Below the pieces are notes generated by a model. It was given only the letters and a program-made list of their open reading frames with translations. It was not told the origin of the DNA and did no database searches. A stretch of 64,000 nucleotides of DNA from Deltaproteobacteria bacterium (GTDB lineage: Bacteria > Bdellovibrionota > Bdellovibrionia > Bdellovibrionales > JAMPXM01), in NCBI GenBank assembly GCA_017302795.1, contig JAFLCB010000001.1:186001-250000 (forward strand), in the 5' to 3' direction. A program made the position numbers and the translations under genes. Below, one piece after another: positions 1 to 7,296 of the stretch (position 1 is its first letter; each line of letters opens with the position of its first letter).

Positions 1-153
1 GGAAAAGCTTGCTGTCTTGTCATTGTGGTCAGGAAATGGGCATCGGCCCATAAAGTTAGACCCCGCCGACCGCAATTGGGTGTAAGGCGCAATTACGTCG
101 ACGATGTTGTTCGCTTCGCGAACTTTATCTACGAAGTCCGGATTAAATCTCAC
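1..153 (-). CDS. dnaG: DNA primase DnaG, N-terminal fragment (cut by window edge)
   Basis: Only the first 51 residues are in the window. Reading the minus strand from a GTG at 153 gives RFNPDFVDKVREANNIVDVI, then a CPFPDHNDKTASF segment. This matches the start of bacterial DnaG: the IVDVI helix followed by the zinc-binding CPFH-type motif that recognises template DNA. DnaG makes RNA primers at the replication fork. The GTG overlaps the yqeY stop codon as GTGA, so the two are translationally coupled. In many bacteria rpsU, yqeY-like and dnaG genes share one operon. The family call is secure; the rest of the gene lies outside the window. Confidence 0.85.
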   Translation of the reverse strand, partial: MRFNPDFVDKVREANNIVDVIAPYTQLRSAGSNFMGRCPFPDHNDKTASFS

Positions 154-599
154 TTCGCTAATTTGGCTTTCACAAGCTCACTTACGAGTTTGTTGTCCGC
201 CGTGCCGGAGGTTCGCGCCTGGACTTCTTTCATCACCGCGCCCATGTCTTTAACCGACGATGCGCCGGTCGACGCAATCACTTCCGTCACGACCTTTTCC
301 ACCTGTTCCCTCGACAGCTGCGCGGGAAGATAAGTTTCCAAAAGCTTCAGTTCTGCCGACTCTGCATCGACCAGATCTTGACGATTAGCGGCCGCGTACT
401 GTTCGATCGATTCGCGTCGTTGCTTGGCTAATTTTTTTAGGACGGCAATATGTTCGTCTTCGGACATCGGTTCAGGACGAAGTTCAATTTCACGGTTTTT
501 AAATGCCGATTGAACCATGCGAAGAGCATTGAGCTTCGCCATGTTTTTTGCGCGCATTGATTCTTTGATGTCGTTGCTGATTTGATCTCGAATTCCCAT
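150..599 (-). CDS. yqeY: GatB/YqeY domain-containing protein
   Basis: A 149-residue stand-alone YqeY protein, about the usual length for the family. It has the typical start (IRDQISNDIKESMRAKN), the central LNALRMVQSAFKNREIE helix and the C-terminal G-A-S-S-VKDMGAVMKEV segment. YqeY resembles the tail domain of the amidotransferase subunit GatB, which binds tRNA; its own role is not well defined. Several ATG codons lie close together (611, 605, 602, 599). The GGAG at about 606-609 is best spaced for 599, so I use that start. The gene lies between rpsU and dnaG, consistent with the macromolecular-synthesis operon. Confidence 0.88.
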   Translation of the reverse strand: MGIRDQISNDIKESMRAKNMAKLNALRMVQSAFKNREIELRPEPMSEDEHIAVLKKLAKQRRESIEQYAAANRQDLVDAESAELKLLETYLPAQLSREQVEKVVTEVIASTGASSVKDMGAVMKEVQARTSGTADNKLVSELVKAKLAK

Positions 600-652
600 C
601 ATCATCTCCATTGTCTTTAGACAGTCCCTTCGTCGTTCAAAGGGACTAAAAC

Positions 653-682
653 AAAAAAGAGCCGGTTGAGCCGGCTCTTTTT
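653..682. terminator. Rho-independent terminator-like hairpin beyond rpsU
   Basis: An A-run, the stem GAGCCGG / CCGGCTC with a five-base loop, and a T-run. It is nearly symmetric, so it could end transcripts on either strand. It lies just after the rpsU stop codon in the minus direction. Confidence 0.75.
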
Positions 683-715
683 ATCTCGATTGATTTCGAT
701 CACCGAAGAATCGAA

Positions 716-913
716 TTAATCGTTATGTTTCTTCGATTTTTTGAGAAGCCGTTTGCGAGCCGAGATCGACTTCTTTTTAAGTCGTACGCTTGGCTTTTCA
801 AAGTGTTCACGCTTCTTCACTTCAGACAGGATGCCAGCTTTTTCGCACGACTTTTTGAATCGACGAAATGCCGCTTCGAAACTTTCGTTATCTCGAAGTT
901 TAACCAATGCCAT
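716..913 (-). CDS. rpsU: 30S ribosomal protein S21
   Basis: A 65-residue basic protein with the S21 signature: a short N-terminal strand ([20 protein letters not shown]), a central [20 protein letters not shown] segment and a Lys/Arg-rich tail ending KKSKKHND. S21 binds the 30S subunit near the 3' end of 16S rRNA. A GTG four codons upstream (922) is in frame, but the ATG at 913 gives the canonical N terminus and sits after a GGGTGA-type ribosome site, so I prefer it. A strong hairpin lies between this gene and yqeY, so read-through or a separate promoter would be needed for dnaG. Confidence 0.93.
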   Translation of the reverse strand: MALVKLRDNESFEAAFRRFKKSCEKAGILSEVKKREHFEKPSVRLKKKSISARKRLLKKSKKHND

Positions 914-1071
914 ATAAATCACCCGCCCTTCAAAGCTTGCCGCGAGGGACCCCCTCGGGAAGCAGAATGTGAACTAAAGAATTGGCTAACATGGTAAAGT
1001 GACTATGACAAAGCACTTTCTTGGACTATAGACTTTCTTGACCGAAGCTAAGCGCTCGGTATTGCTGCATT

Positions 1072-1542
1072 ATGGCGGAACCTGTGGAAAATAACGATGA
1101 TCTACGATTCATGGCCCTTGCGCTGACTCTCGCCGAGGAAGCCGCGGCTCGCGGCGAGGTACCGGTCGCGGCCGTTATTGTTGAGAATGGAAACGTGGTC
1201 GCCACCTCTGCGAACGAAAAAGAGCGGGCGTTTGACCCCCTCGGTCATGCCGAGATTCGTGTGATTCAGGATGCGGCGGCCAAACTAGGCCGCTGGCGCC
1301 TTCTCGGATGCACACTTTACGTGACTCTCGAGCCGTGCGTGATGTGCGCCGGCGCGATCGTACAATCGCGTGTCGACCGGGTTGTTTACGGGGCAAAAGA
1401 CGCAAAAGCTGGTGCGGTCGAATCGCTCTACCAGATCCTTTCCGACACCCGTCTCAATCACCGACCCCAGGTTGAGACAGGGGTAATGGCCAAAGAATGT
1501 GGCGCCATTCTTTCAAGGTTTTTCGCCGAGAAGCGTAAATAG
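1072..1542 (+). CDS. tadA: tRNA-specific adenosine(34) deaminase TadA
   Basis: A 156-residue cytidine/deoxycytidylate deaminase-fold protein, normal TadA length. The zinc site is complete: H59-A-E61 (proton shuttle Glu) and PC89-V-M-C92. After the second cysteine comes AGAIVQSRVDRVVYGAKD, the typical TadA stretch, followed by a basic C terminus. TadA converts A34 to inosine in the anticodon of tRNA-Arg(ACG). It is the first plus-strand gene, divergent from rpsU. Other members of the deaminase superfamily are possible in principle, but the segment order and length fit TadA best. Confidence 0.92.
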   Translation: MAEPVENNDDLRFMALALTLAEEAAARGEVPVAAVIVENGNVVATSANEKERAFDPLGHAEIRVIQDAAAKLGRWRLLGCTLYVTLEPCVMCAGAIVQSRVDRVVYGAKDAKAGAVESLYQILSDTRLNHRPQVETGVMAKECGAILSRFFAEKRK

Positions 1543-1664
1543 CTCAGGGTTCAGCTCTGGCTGCCACAAAAATATGCACTTCCGATTGCGGAGAAAGGAC
1601 GCGCCGCGGTAAGAGTCATTGCGCCCGATCCCCTCAAACTATTTTAGACCAAAGGAATCGCCCA

Positions 1665-2090
1665 ATGAAATTAGCCAAAATGACTGCCCTATCGATCGCT
1701 CTAGCTGCCCTAGCCGCTGTTTCGACCTTCGCTGTTTCGCCAAGCGCAAAAGCAGCTGGCACGACACAAAAAGGAAACCTTGTTCCAGCGCGTGTTACGG
1801 ATATCAAAGTTGTTGTCGCACCTGCGGGTTCGCCAACTGGCGTCGGCGCAGCGCGCGCTTTTGCGACAATTACCGCTTTAGTTCGTTTTTGTCGTGGTGT
1901 TGCTCCCGAGCAATTTGAAGTGAAAGTTCGCAAATCGACAAAACTTCAGACCGTGGAAATACTTGATGTTTATCTCACTGACTGCCGCTCTATGGGCACA
2001 ATCCAAGAAGTCGTCTTGCAAACCGCAGCTCTTGAAGCTTACAAACCTGTCGTGATCAAAAACACGTACCTCGTTGATTACGGAATGTAA
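1665..2090 (+). CDS. Secreted protein of unknown function
   Basis: A 141-residue protein with a clear Sec signal peptide: K4, then a long Ala/Leu-rich core and an SAKAA cleavage region near residue 30. The mature part is basic at its start, is predicted to be mostly beta, and has two cysteines (in RFCRG and TDCRS) that could form a disulfide in the periplasm. I do not recognise a family. It sits between tadA and a VOC gene in the core chromosome, with an in-frame ATG after CCCA but only a weak ribosome site. No function is assigned. Confidence 0.6.
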   Translation: MKLAKMTALSIALAALAAVSTFAVSPSAKAAGTTQKGNLVPARVTDIKVVVAPAGSPTGVGAARAFATITALVRFCRGVAPEQFEVKVRKSTKLQTVEILDVYLTDCRSMGTIQEVVLQTAALEAYKPVVIKNTYLVDYGM

Positions 2091-2110
2091 GACCATCGAA
2101 GGGAGTTTTC

Positions 2111-2491
2111 ATGGGCTCAGCAGTTTTAGAAAGCTATTCGCATCCAATGCTCTACGTGAACGATCTGGGCCGTGCGGTTCAGTGGTACAAAGAGGTCCTT
2201 GGATTTGAAGAGCGGCACGTTGCTCCTGATGCCTACGCCTCCCTTTTTCATCCGCAGTTAAAAATGCGTTTGGATCTTCATCCCACCGAAGCCAATTCGA
2301 AAGATGTAGGCTTCGGTTCGATTCAATATTTTACGACTTCCAACCTCGATAACTCCATTGCGGCACTGAAAGAGCGCGGCGTAAAAGTTGGCGAGCCTCG
2401 CACCGAAGGCGGAAGCACACGCTTTGTTTCTTTCTGGGATTCCGAAGGAAACACTTTAGGCCTCGAGCAAGCTCGCCACCCAAGCACGTAA
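2111..2491 (+). CDS. VOC-family (glyoxalase/bleomycin-resistance fold) protein
   Basis: A 126-residue single-module vicinal-oxygen-chelate protein. It opens with a metal-ligand-type strand (SHPMLYVNDLGRAVQWYKEVLGFEE), has a central SIQYFTTSNLDNSIAALKERGVKV repeat, and ends with the FWDSEGNTLGLEQ strand carrying the typical C-terminal Glu ligand. VOC proteins include glyoxalases, dioxygenases and resistance proteins, so the substrate cannot be read from the sequence. A GGGAG ribosome site precedes the ATG closely. It precedes the broken permease gene at 2521. Confidence 0.8.
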   Translation: MGSAVLESYSHPMLYVNDLGRAVQWYKEVLGFEERHVAPDAYASLFHPQLKMRLDLHPTEANSKDVGFGSIQYFTTSNLDNSIAALKERGVKVGEPRTEGGSTRFVSFWDSEGNTLGLEQARHPST

Positions 2492-2520
2492 TCGAAAATC
2501 GTGAACTCAATCGTTACATC

Positions 2521-3134
2521 GATGGAGTTTTGGAGCTTGGCGATTGAACGTATCGAGCTGTTTCCTACAGCAATCTGTGTTGCTTTTCTGGCCAATTCGT
2601 CAGGATTCTCAGGGGGCGTGGGTTTTCATTGGCATCCTCGGTGGTTATTTGTTTTTCAAGTTCGCATCGCCTAAGTATCTGAAAATCGCCCTAGGATTTG
2701 TGCTTATCGGGATTTCTCTTTTAAAGTTTTACGAATTGCTTCGTCCAAGCAACACGCCGCAATCCAGACAGAGGCCGCGAAAACTGGCAGCGCTTGTAGG
2801 AATTGTAGGCGGGGCTGGATCCGCAAGCACTGGAACGGGTGTCTGTGAACTTCATCAGCCCTTTTTTGAACGAAAATGCGGAATGCCCGTCGTTCAGGCC
2901 AATGCCTCTGCCATCGCAACGGAAGCATGGGGAAACATTTGTATCTCGATCCTCAATTTGAGTTTCGGGTTCGTGGATTTTTCAGTCCTCGTTTGGACAG
3001 GGCCTGGAGCATTGATAGGTGCCCAGCTTGGAGCACTAAGTTCAAAGTGGATTCCAACGCGATTCATGAAGGCCGCTTTTTCGGTTTGCGTCTTCATCAT
3101 AGGTGCATTTTATCTCTACCAAACATTGCGATGA
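2521..3134 (+). pseudogene. TauE/SafE-type permease, internally deleted and frameshifted
   Basis: From the ATG at 2521 one frame encodes a plausible first membrane helix and a SSGFSGGV motif, as in TauE/SafE (PF01925-like) anion exporters, but it stops at the TAA near 2671. The adjacent frame then continues the family from WVFIGILGGYLFFKF to the end, including the second-half motif GGAGSASTGTG and the helices around WTGPGALIGAQLG. The region expected between the two pieces, about 50-60 residues covering helices 2-3, is missing. The simplest reading is a deletion near 2610-2630 that also shifted the frame. A shortened protein starting at the TTG at 2544 is possible but would lack the first half. 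Confidence 0.65.
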
Positions 3135-3140
3135 TTCGGC

Positions 3141-4403
3141 TTACAAAAGTTCTTTTCCGCCAAGCCAATTGCGCACTTTCACCGGAATTCTAATTTTTCC
3201 ATCTTCTGTTTGGTGCTGTTCTAAGAACGGGACCAAGATTCTTGGCGTTGCAATCGCAGTGTTGTTCAGCGTGTGCACGAATTTTACGACACCGTCTTTG
3301 TCTCGGTAGCGAAGATTCGTTCGTCTTGCCTGCCAGTCGTGAAGGCTGCTGCAGGAGTGTGTTTCGCGGTAAAGCTTTTCACTTGGCACCCAAGTTTCTA
3401 TGTCGAACATTCGAAATTTTCCCGCTCCCATATCGCCTGTGCAAACTTCGACAACGCGGTAATGCAGTTCAAAATCTTGAAGAATCTCTTCCGAGGTTTC
3501 TAATAGCAATTTGTGAAGCCGTGCGGATTCCTCGGGATCGTTTTTGCACAAAATGTACTGCTCCACTTTGTTGAACTGATGCACGCGAATAAGTCCTCGC
3601 ACATCTCGTCCCGCGCTTCCCGCCTCACGACGGAAACAAGGAGAAACTCCTCCGTACAGAAGCGGCAGCTGATCTTCTGAAAGAATCTCGCCCGCATGCA
3701 AAGCATTGATTGGAACCTCGGCCGTGCCAGCGAGGTAAATATCGTCCTCTGGCATGTAATAAACTTGGTCGCGACCAGTAGGAAAATTTCCCGTTCCGAT
3801 AAAGGCGAATTCCCGCGCCATCGCCGGAACACTGATCAGCGTAAAGCCTTTGTCGTTTAATTTTTCTAGGCCATACCTTAGAAGTGTGTGTTCGAGCAAA
3901 ACGAGATCGCCTTTCAGAGAATAGCTGCGCGAACCCGCAACTGCCGCGATCCGTTCGAATTCGGCCCAGCCGCGCTGATTGAGGATTTCGACGTGGTCTT
4001 TTGGCTTGAACTTAAATTCAGGCTTTAAGCCCCATTGCTTTACTTCGACGTTGCCAGAATCATCCGGACCAATCGGCGCCCGGGGATCTGGAATCATCGG
4101 TACGAGATACATAAACTCGAGAAGTGTTTTTTCCGCCGCATCGGTCGCCTCTTTGAGCGCGTCGATCTCTTGCCCAATTTCACGACCGCGTTTGATGATA
4201 TCTTCACGCTCTTCAGGAGAAGCGCCCTTCATCTTTTTGGCGTTCGCGTTTTTTTCTTCATTCAGCGACTGATTCTTTTTTTTCAGTTCCAGAAGTGAGG
4301 CATCGGCAGCCAAAAGATCATCGACGTTTAAGTTCACGCGCTTTAGCTGAACAGCTTTTTTGAGCGCTTCTGGATTTTCGCGGATAAATTTGATGTCCAT
4401 CAT
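3141..4403 (-). CDS. serS: Seryl-tRNA synthetase
   Basis: A 420-residue class II synthetase of normal length. The N-terminal 110 residues form the long antiparallel coiled-coil arm that contacts the tRNA-Ser variable arm (LKKKNQSLNEEKNANAKK, then EIGQEIDALKEATDAAEK). The catalytic core has motif 2 (PCFRREAGSAGRDVRGLIR) and motif 3 (NTAIATPRILVPFLEQHQ). It charges tRNA-Ser with serine; a tRNA-Ser gene lies 700 bp away. The AGGAG at about nine bases from the ATG at 4403 supports that start over the adjacent ATG at 4400. It is convergent with the broken permease gene. Confidence 0.96.
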   Translation of the reverse strand: MMDIKFIRENPEALKKAVQLKRVNLNVDDLLAADASLLELKKKNQSLNEEKNANAKKMKGASPEEREDIIKRGREIGQEIDALKEATDAAEKTLLEFMYLVPMIPDPRAPIGPDDSGNVEVKQWGLKPEFKFKPKDHVEILNQRGWAEFERIAAVAGSRSYSLKGDLVLLEHTLLRYGLEKLNDKGFTLISVPAMAREFAFIGTGNFPTGRDQVYYMPEDDIYLAGTAEVPINALHAGEILSEDQLPLLYGGVSPCFRREAGSAGRDVRGLIRVHQFNKVEQYILCKNDPEESARLHKLLLETSEEILQDFELHYRVVEVCTGDMGAGKFRMFDIETWVPSEKLYRETHSCSSLHDWQARRTNLRYRDKDGVVKFVHTLNNTAIATPRILVPFLEQHQTEDGKIRIPVKVRNWLGGKELL

Positions 4404-4474
4404 GGGCCGGTCTCCTGATCGAAAAACTATGGCTCGACACTACCTCAAACTCTCTTGCCTTCACAACGGCGGGT

Positions 4475-4945
4475 TCAGTCACACACTGCTTTTTGCACAT
4501 GGCCCAAGGTCTCCGAGTATGCGATTCGACAAGTTGACAGGCCTTTCGGCAGCTTTTGAATCAAACGAACCAAGGTGTTCCCGTACTGGCAAACCAGGAA
4601 AACGTCTTTCCCCTTCGGCAGATCAAAGAAAGTTTCGTTAGTGTGTGAGCCCGCTGGAGAAGGTTTGACGTCAAGCACCACCCCATCTTTGGGGTGGCCA
4701 TCAGAAAGTGTGGCACCGGTGAAGATCTGGCGAGAATTGAGCACCTCAACAAAAGGCGACCACCCCTTCACGTGAGCCGAAGGAGCCTGTTTCGTTCGCA
4801 CTTCTTCCGGGCACGCGGCCTCAAATCTAGGCGATTTCGCATCAGAAATAGATGCGGCCGCCTGTGGCGCCGGGTCGTCTGCCTTGGCTCTCGCCAAAGT
4901 CAAAGTCGTGAAAATCAGTAGAGCGAGATATCCCACAGTTTTCAC
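4475..4945 (-). CDS. Secreted STY0301-like protein
   Basis: A 156-residue exported protein. A Sec signal peptide (MKTVGYLALLIFTTLTLARA) is followed by a mature domain with the CPEE...W.PF start, a FTGATLSDG segment and a VCQYGNTLVRLIQKLP segment ending with conserved cysteines. This layout resembles the STY0301 family of small periplasmic proteins, whose function is unknown. The four mature cysteines could form two disulfides. It is the last chromosomal protein gene before the tRNA-Ser gene and the start of the mobile element. Confidence 0.6.
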   Translation of the reverse strand: MKTVGYLALLIFTTLTLARAKADDPAPQAAASISDAKSPRFEAACPEEVRTKQAPSAHVKGWSPFVEVLNSRQIFTGATLSDGHPKDGVVLDVKPSPAGSHTNETFFDLPKGKDVFLVCQYGNTLVRLIQKLPKGLSTCRIAYSETLGHVQKAVCD

Positions 4946-5096
4946 GGAAGGCTCCTTATCTAAAAGGTAAATCGAACTTGTACCGTTAAAATCCTAGACG
5001 ATCGGGCGGCGTTTTGAGAAGACTCCTGCGATAGTACACGATAGTTGCCGCGCACAGCCAGAGCGTGAGCGATTGCAAGATTGTCGTGAAACCTCC

Positions 5097-5186
5097 GGAG
5101 AGGTGGCCGAGTGGCTGAAGGCGCACGCTTGGAAAGCGTGTTTAGGGTAACACTTAACGTGGGTTCGAATCCCACTCTCTCCGCCA
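5097..5186 (+). tRNA. tRNA-Ser (anticodon GGA)
   Basis: A 90-nt class II tRNA. The acceptor stem is GGAGAGG paired with TCTCTCC (last pair G-U), followed by discriminator G and an encoded CCA at 5184-5186. The anticodon stem CACGC/GCGTG encloses the loop TTGGAAA, giving anticodon GGA at 5131-5133, which reads UCC and UCU. A long variable arm typical of tRNA-Ser and the T-loop GGTTCGAATCC are present. The 3' end is a likely attachment site, since the accessory DNA begins directly after it. Confidence 0.97.
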
Positions 5187-5360
5187 AATTACTCCAACGT
5201 AATTTGAAAAACAGATCCCGCCGCAAGTGACAACAGTTTCAATCGCCTAACTCCGCAAAAGATCAGAAGAAAATAACAATAACAAGCAGATAGAGTTCAA
5301 GGCGATTTTCAGTTCGAAAAAGGCCAACATCACGCGAGAATGCCCGAGATTTCCTGGTTT

Positions 5361-5402
5361 ATGCTATTTCTGTGCTACGTTTGTGCTACGGAAAAATAGC
5401 AT
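5361..5402. repeat. Inverted repeat enclosing two helically phased direct repeats
   Basis: Outer arms ATGCTATTT (5361-5369) and AAATAGCAT (5394-5402) are perfect inverted copies. Inside are two copies of TGTGCTACG at 5371 and 5382, 11 bp apart, one DNA turn. Such an arrangement fits a protein-binding site of an integrase arm, excisionase, relaxase or repressor. It lies about 180 bp inside the tRNA-Ser end. Confidence 0.5.
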
Positions 5403-5410
5403 CCGCCAAA

Positions 5411-5551
5411 AGTTTCCAAACCTGGAATCCTCCAGTTAAATTCTTGAAATCAGTGTGTTTCGTACTTTCCAAGTAGATGTCTGGAACGTCTAACCCAAAA
5501 CGACCATTTTTCACGGAACTTTCCAGTTGGAAAGTTGGAAACCTGGAAACG
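5411..5551. promoter_or_regulatory. Operator array (TTCCA/TGGAA half-sites) upstream of XRE gene
   Basis: At least eight TTCCA or TGGAA half-sites occur in 140 bp. They include a perfect palindrome with 9-bp arms and a 2-bp spacer at 5517-5536 (AACTTTCCAGTTGGAAAGTT) and a looser pair at 5414-5427. The palindrome lies 41 bp upstream of the XRE start codon, so autoregulation by that protein is the natural guess. Confidence 0.55.
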
Positions 5552-5577
5552 CGGTCGAAAAAAAAGGAGTACGAATC

Positions 5578-5958
5578 ATGGCTTTAACGGAACAAAAACG
5601 AATGAACAGTGTCGCAAGTGTGATGAAGCGCTTGCGCGAAAATGCGGGGCTTACCACGAGGCAAGCCGCTGGGATCATAGGTGTTACTCACACAACAATT
5701 AGTCAGTTTGAAACCGGAAAGCGCGACTTTCCGAGTTTGCGAATAGAAAAGCTTGTAAAGGCCTATGGCTACACAATGGAGAGTTTTGAGAAGATCCTCG
5801 GCCACAGGAGCGTCACAAGTCATAAGGACGATTGTGTCACAATGATCGGCCATTTAGACGACGAACAGCTTTCTGCAATTCGCTCGGTCTTATCCCAGAT
5901 GCTACGCAATTCTCCAAAGGCAATTGTCGCAACTGAGCCCGTAGAAATGCAGCAGTAA
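5578..5958 (+). CDS. XRE-family helix-turn-helix regulator
   Basis: A 126-residue protein whose residues 13-70 form a Cro/CI-type helix-turn-helix: VMKRLRENAGLTTRQAAGII, then GVTHTTISQFETGKRDFPS. The C-terminal half is predicted to be helical and may dimerise. It likely represses the mobile element promoter, acting on the palindromes just upstream. The start was placed at the ATG at 5578 because AAGGAG at 5564-5569 is ideally spaced; an upstream in-frame extension would run through the operator array. It is the first gene inside the element and probably shares a transcript with the gene at 6000. Confidence 0.85.
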   Translation: MALTEQKRMNSVASVMKRLRENAGLTTRQAAGIIGVTHTTISQFETGKRDFPSLRIEKLVKAYGYTMESFEKILGHRSVTSHKDDCVTMIGHLDDEQLSAIRSVLSQMLRNSPKAIVATEPVEMQQ

Positions 5959-5999
5959 TTCCCCACAAACTAACCCATTAAAAAATAGGAATAACAAAG

Positions 6000-6359
6000 A
6001 TGGAAAACAAAACGGCTAAAGCAAACACAAAAACAAGCGCAAAAAATAAATCAGTTCGCATCAGCATAGAGAACCAAAAGAAGGCAGATAAGGTTCTCGC
6101 GGTTGCGAACAAGAAAAAGCTAGGTCGCAAGATCAAGCTCGATCATATTCTGGCGATTGCTTTGGATCTTGTCACAGAGGAACACATCCGAATGATGCAG
6201 GATCAATCGCTTTCGAATGAAGATCGAAAAGAACAATTGCGACAAAGATACATTGAGGAAAGAGGACCAATTTCTCGGGACGAGTTTACGGGATTTATGC
6301 TTACGAAAGAGTTTTTCGAGTTTCTAGCAGAGCAGCCCGGAACCATGAGTGCCGCATAA
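6000..6359 (+). CDS. Small basic protein of unknown function (element-associated)
   Basis: A 119-residue protein. The first 40 residues are Lys/Ala-rich (MENKTAKANTKTSAKNKS), then comes a helical segment (RISIENQKKADKVLAVANKK) and an acidic C-terminal half with LVTEEHIRMMQDQSL. The pattern of a basic head and a helical body resembles accessory DNA-binding proteins of mobile elements, such as ribbon-helix-helix relaxosome proteins, but no specific family is recognised. It lies 41 bp after the XRE gene and is followed at once by a strong terminator. Its first seven residues are identical to those of the minus-strand gene at 7297-7659. Confidence 0.65.
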   Translation: MENKTAKANTKTSAKNKSVRISIENQKKADKVLAVANKKKLGRKIKLDHILAIALDLVTEEHIRMMQDQSLSNEDRKEQLRQRYIEERGPISRDEFTGFMLTKEFFEFLAEQPGTMSAA

Positions 6360-6362
6360 ATG

Positions 6363-6399
6363 AAAAGGCGGATTGAACAGTTCAACAATCCGCCTTTTT
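6363..6399 (+). terminator. Rho-independent terminator after the XRE/6000 gene pair
   Basis: A stem AAAAGGCGGATTG / CAATCCGCCTTTTT around a ten-base loop, ending in a T-run, directly after the stop codon at 6357-6359. It separates this transcript from the convergent ardA gene, and its A-rich 5' side would also work for ardA on the minus strand. Confidence 0.9.
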
Positions 6400-6432
6400 A
6401 ATTTCTATCGGAAGAGCGTGTACACTTCCACA

Positions 6433-6978
6433 TTAGCAATTGCGAAAAACGTAAGTTTGGCAATTGTGCCGAGTGAAAGAAAAATCGCCGCCCAAATTAA
6501 GATCACGAGCGTAGCTTTCAAAATCAAAGTAGTTCTGAGCCCAGACTGGAAGCTCGCTCAACTGACCAGTTTCTTCGAGAAGTTTGTAAGCGAAATCAGT
6601 CTCAGATTCAAAAATGCCTTGCCACTGCTCTAAAAACATCTCTCCCAGTTCTGAACCGTCGAAGTTATCGCCGTCTTGGTTCTGATACCAGAGCGTAAAG
6701 GGCTCGCCATGTTCAGCAATCAACTTCGCAAGAGTTGAAACGCGCTCAATGCTCGGCCACTCACCGATAGAAATAGAGCCGAAGCCTTCATAATCATGAA
6801 CGGCCCACTCTTCAGCAAAGGGTTCGGGGGATTTTTCCAGCATAGATTGTATCGCAGCCTGAATTTCCTGCGGCTCTTGATCGGCAAGAATCCATTCTCC
6901 GTGCAATTGGCCAGCGTTGTACGAAGCCAAGCAAGCGACGTAGATTTTAGGGCTATCGTTTTGTGCTTTGTGTTCCAT
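6433..6978 (-). CDS. ardA: Antirestriction protein ArdA
   Basis: A 181-residue acidic protein of normal ArdA length. It starts with the family signature PKIYVACLASYNAGQLHGEW and continues with the EEWAVHDYEGFG block; the C-terminal block is YFDFESYARDL. ArdA mimics bent B-form DNA and inhibits type I restriction enzymes. Mobile elements use it to survive entry into a new host, and it usually sits in the leading region near the transfer origin. An AAGGAG site precedes the ATG, downstream of an unusually structured leader (6979-7296). This strongly supports a conjugative element. Confidence 0.95.
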   Translation of the reverse strand: MEHKAQNDSPKIYVACLASYNAGQLHGEWILADQEPQEIQAAIQSMLEKSPEPFAEEWAVHDYEGFGSISIGEWPSIERVSTLAKLIAEHGEPFTLWYQNQDGDNFDGSELGEMFLEQWQGIFESETDFAYKLLEETGQLSELPVWAQNYFDFESYARDLNLGGDFSFTRHNCQTYVFRNC

Positions 6979-7296
6979 AGTTTTGTCTCCTTCTTATGGT
7001 TTAAAAAAACATTTTTCGCCCGCCCGGTACGCTCCCAGCTCGCTGGGCGGGGGGAAAATTTGGAGCACTTGGCGCTTCTTGCTCATGGGCTCGCATAGGC
7101 CCTTTTGGGCCGTTCAGAAGGCATGACAAGACCCGAAGGGGATTGGCGGGACTTCGTGAGAAGAGAACTTGAATTTGCAAGATGTGACACGTGCGACCTA
7201 GAAAATGAGACAAACTGAAAGGTATTCCTTCAGTTTATCCACTATTGGTATTTGTAACTGGAGGCCAAAGCCTCCAGTTACTTGAGAGAGAACCGC
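6979..7296. other. Structured, GC-rich non-coding stretch upstream of ardA
   Basis: No gene is supported in these 318 bp. Visible structure includes CCCGCCC/GGGCGGG arms around 7018-7050, a GGCCC/GGGCC hairpin near 7099-7112, a bulged hairpin at 7212-7236 and a perfect 11-bp-arm hairpin at 7255-7280 (TAACTGGAGGC / GCCTCCAGTTA). The last lies just past the stop codon of the gene at 7297. It could serve as a promoter region for ardA, including a single-strand (Frpo-like) promoter, or be part of a transfer origin. Confidence 0.45.
7255..7280. terminator. Perfect hairpin past the 7297-7659 gene
   Basis: Arms of 11 bp (TAACTGGAGGC and GCCTCCAGTTA) around a CAAA loop, 16 bp beyond the stop codon of the minus-strand gene. 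No clear T-run follows, so termination is plausible but not proven. Confidence 0.4.

Larger units (their letters stand above)
5187..5577. other. Element left-end region without genes (att side)
   Basis: No convincing gene in 390 bp. A small hairpin (AAATTAC/GTAATTT, 5186-5205) follows the tRNA CCA. Arms AATCGCC (5241) and GGCGATT (5301) are inverted copies of each other. A compact inverted and direct repeat structure is at 5361-5402, and an array of TTCCA/TGGAA half-sites at 5411-5551 leads into the XRE gene. The absence of an integrase next to the tRNA suggests the integrase lies at the other end of the element. Confidence 0.6.

Noticed and set aside
25-333. A plus-strand open frame over the start of the window
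   Set aside because: It is the reverse reading of dnaG and yqeY, both of which match families strongly.
623-647. AGTCCCTT/AAGGGACT hairpin upstream of yqeY
   Set aside because: No T-run follows on either strand, and it lies before rather than after a gene. It may only be a leader hairpin, so no terminator is claimed.
4960-5226. A minus-strand open frame of 88 codons covering the tRNA gene
   Set aside because: It runs antisense through tRNA-Ser and encodes the well-known AERVGFEPTLS-type artefact, so it is not a gene.
5330-5400. Possible integrase C-terminal remnant next to the tRNA
   Set aside because: No frame gives a recognisable tyrosine-recombinase motif (R-H-x-x-R or the terminal Tyr). 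The repeats there are better seen as a DNA site.
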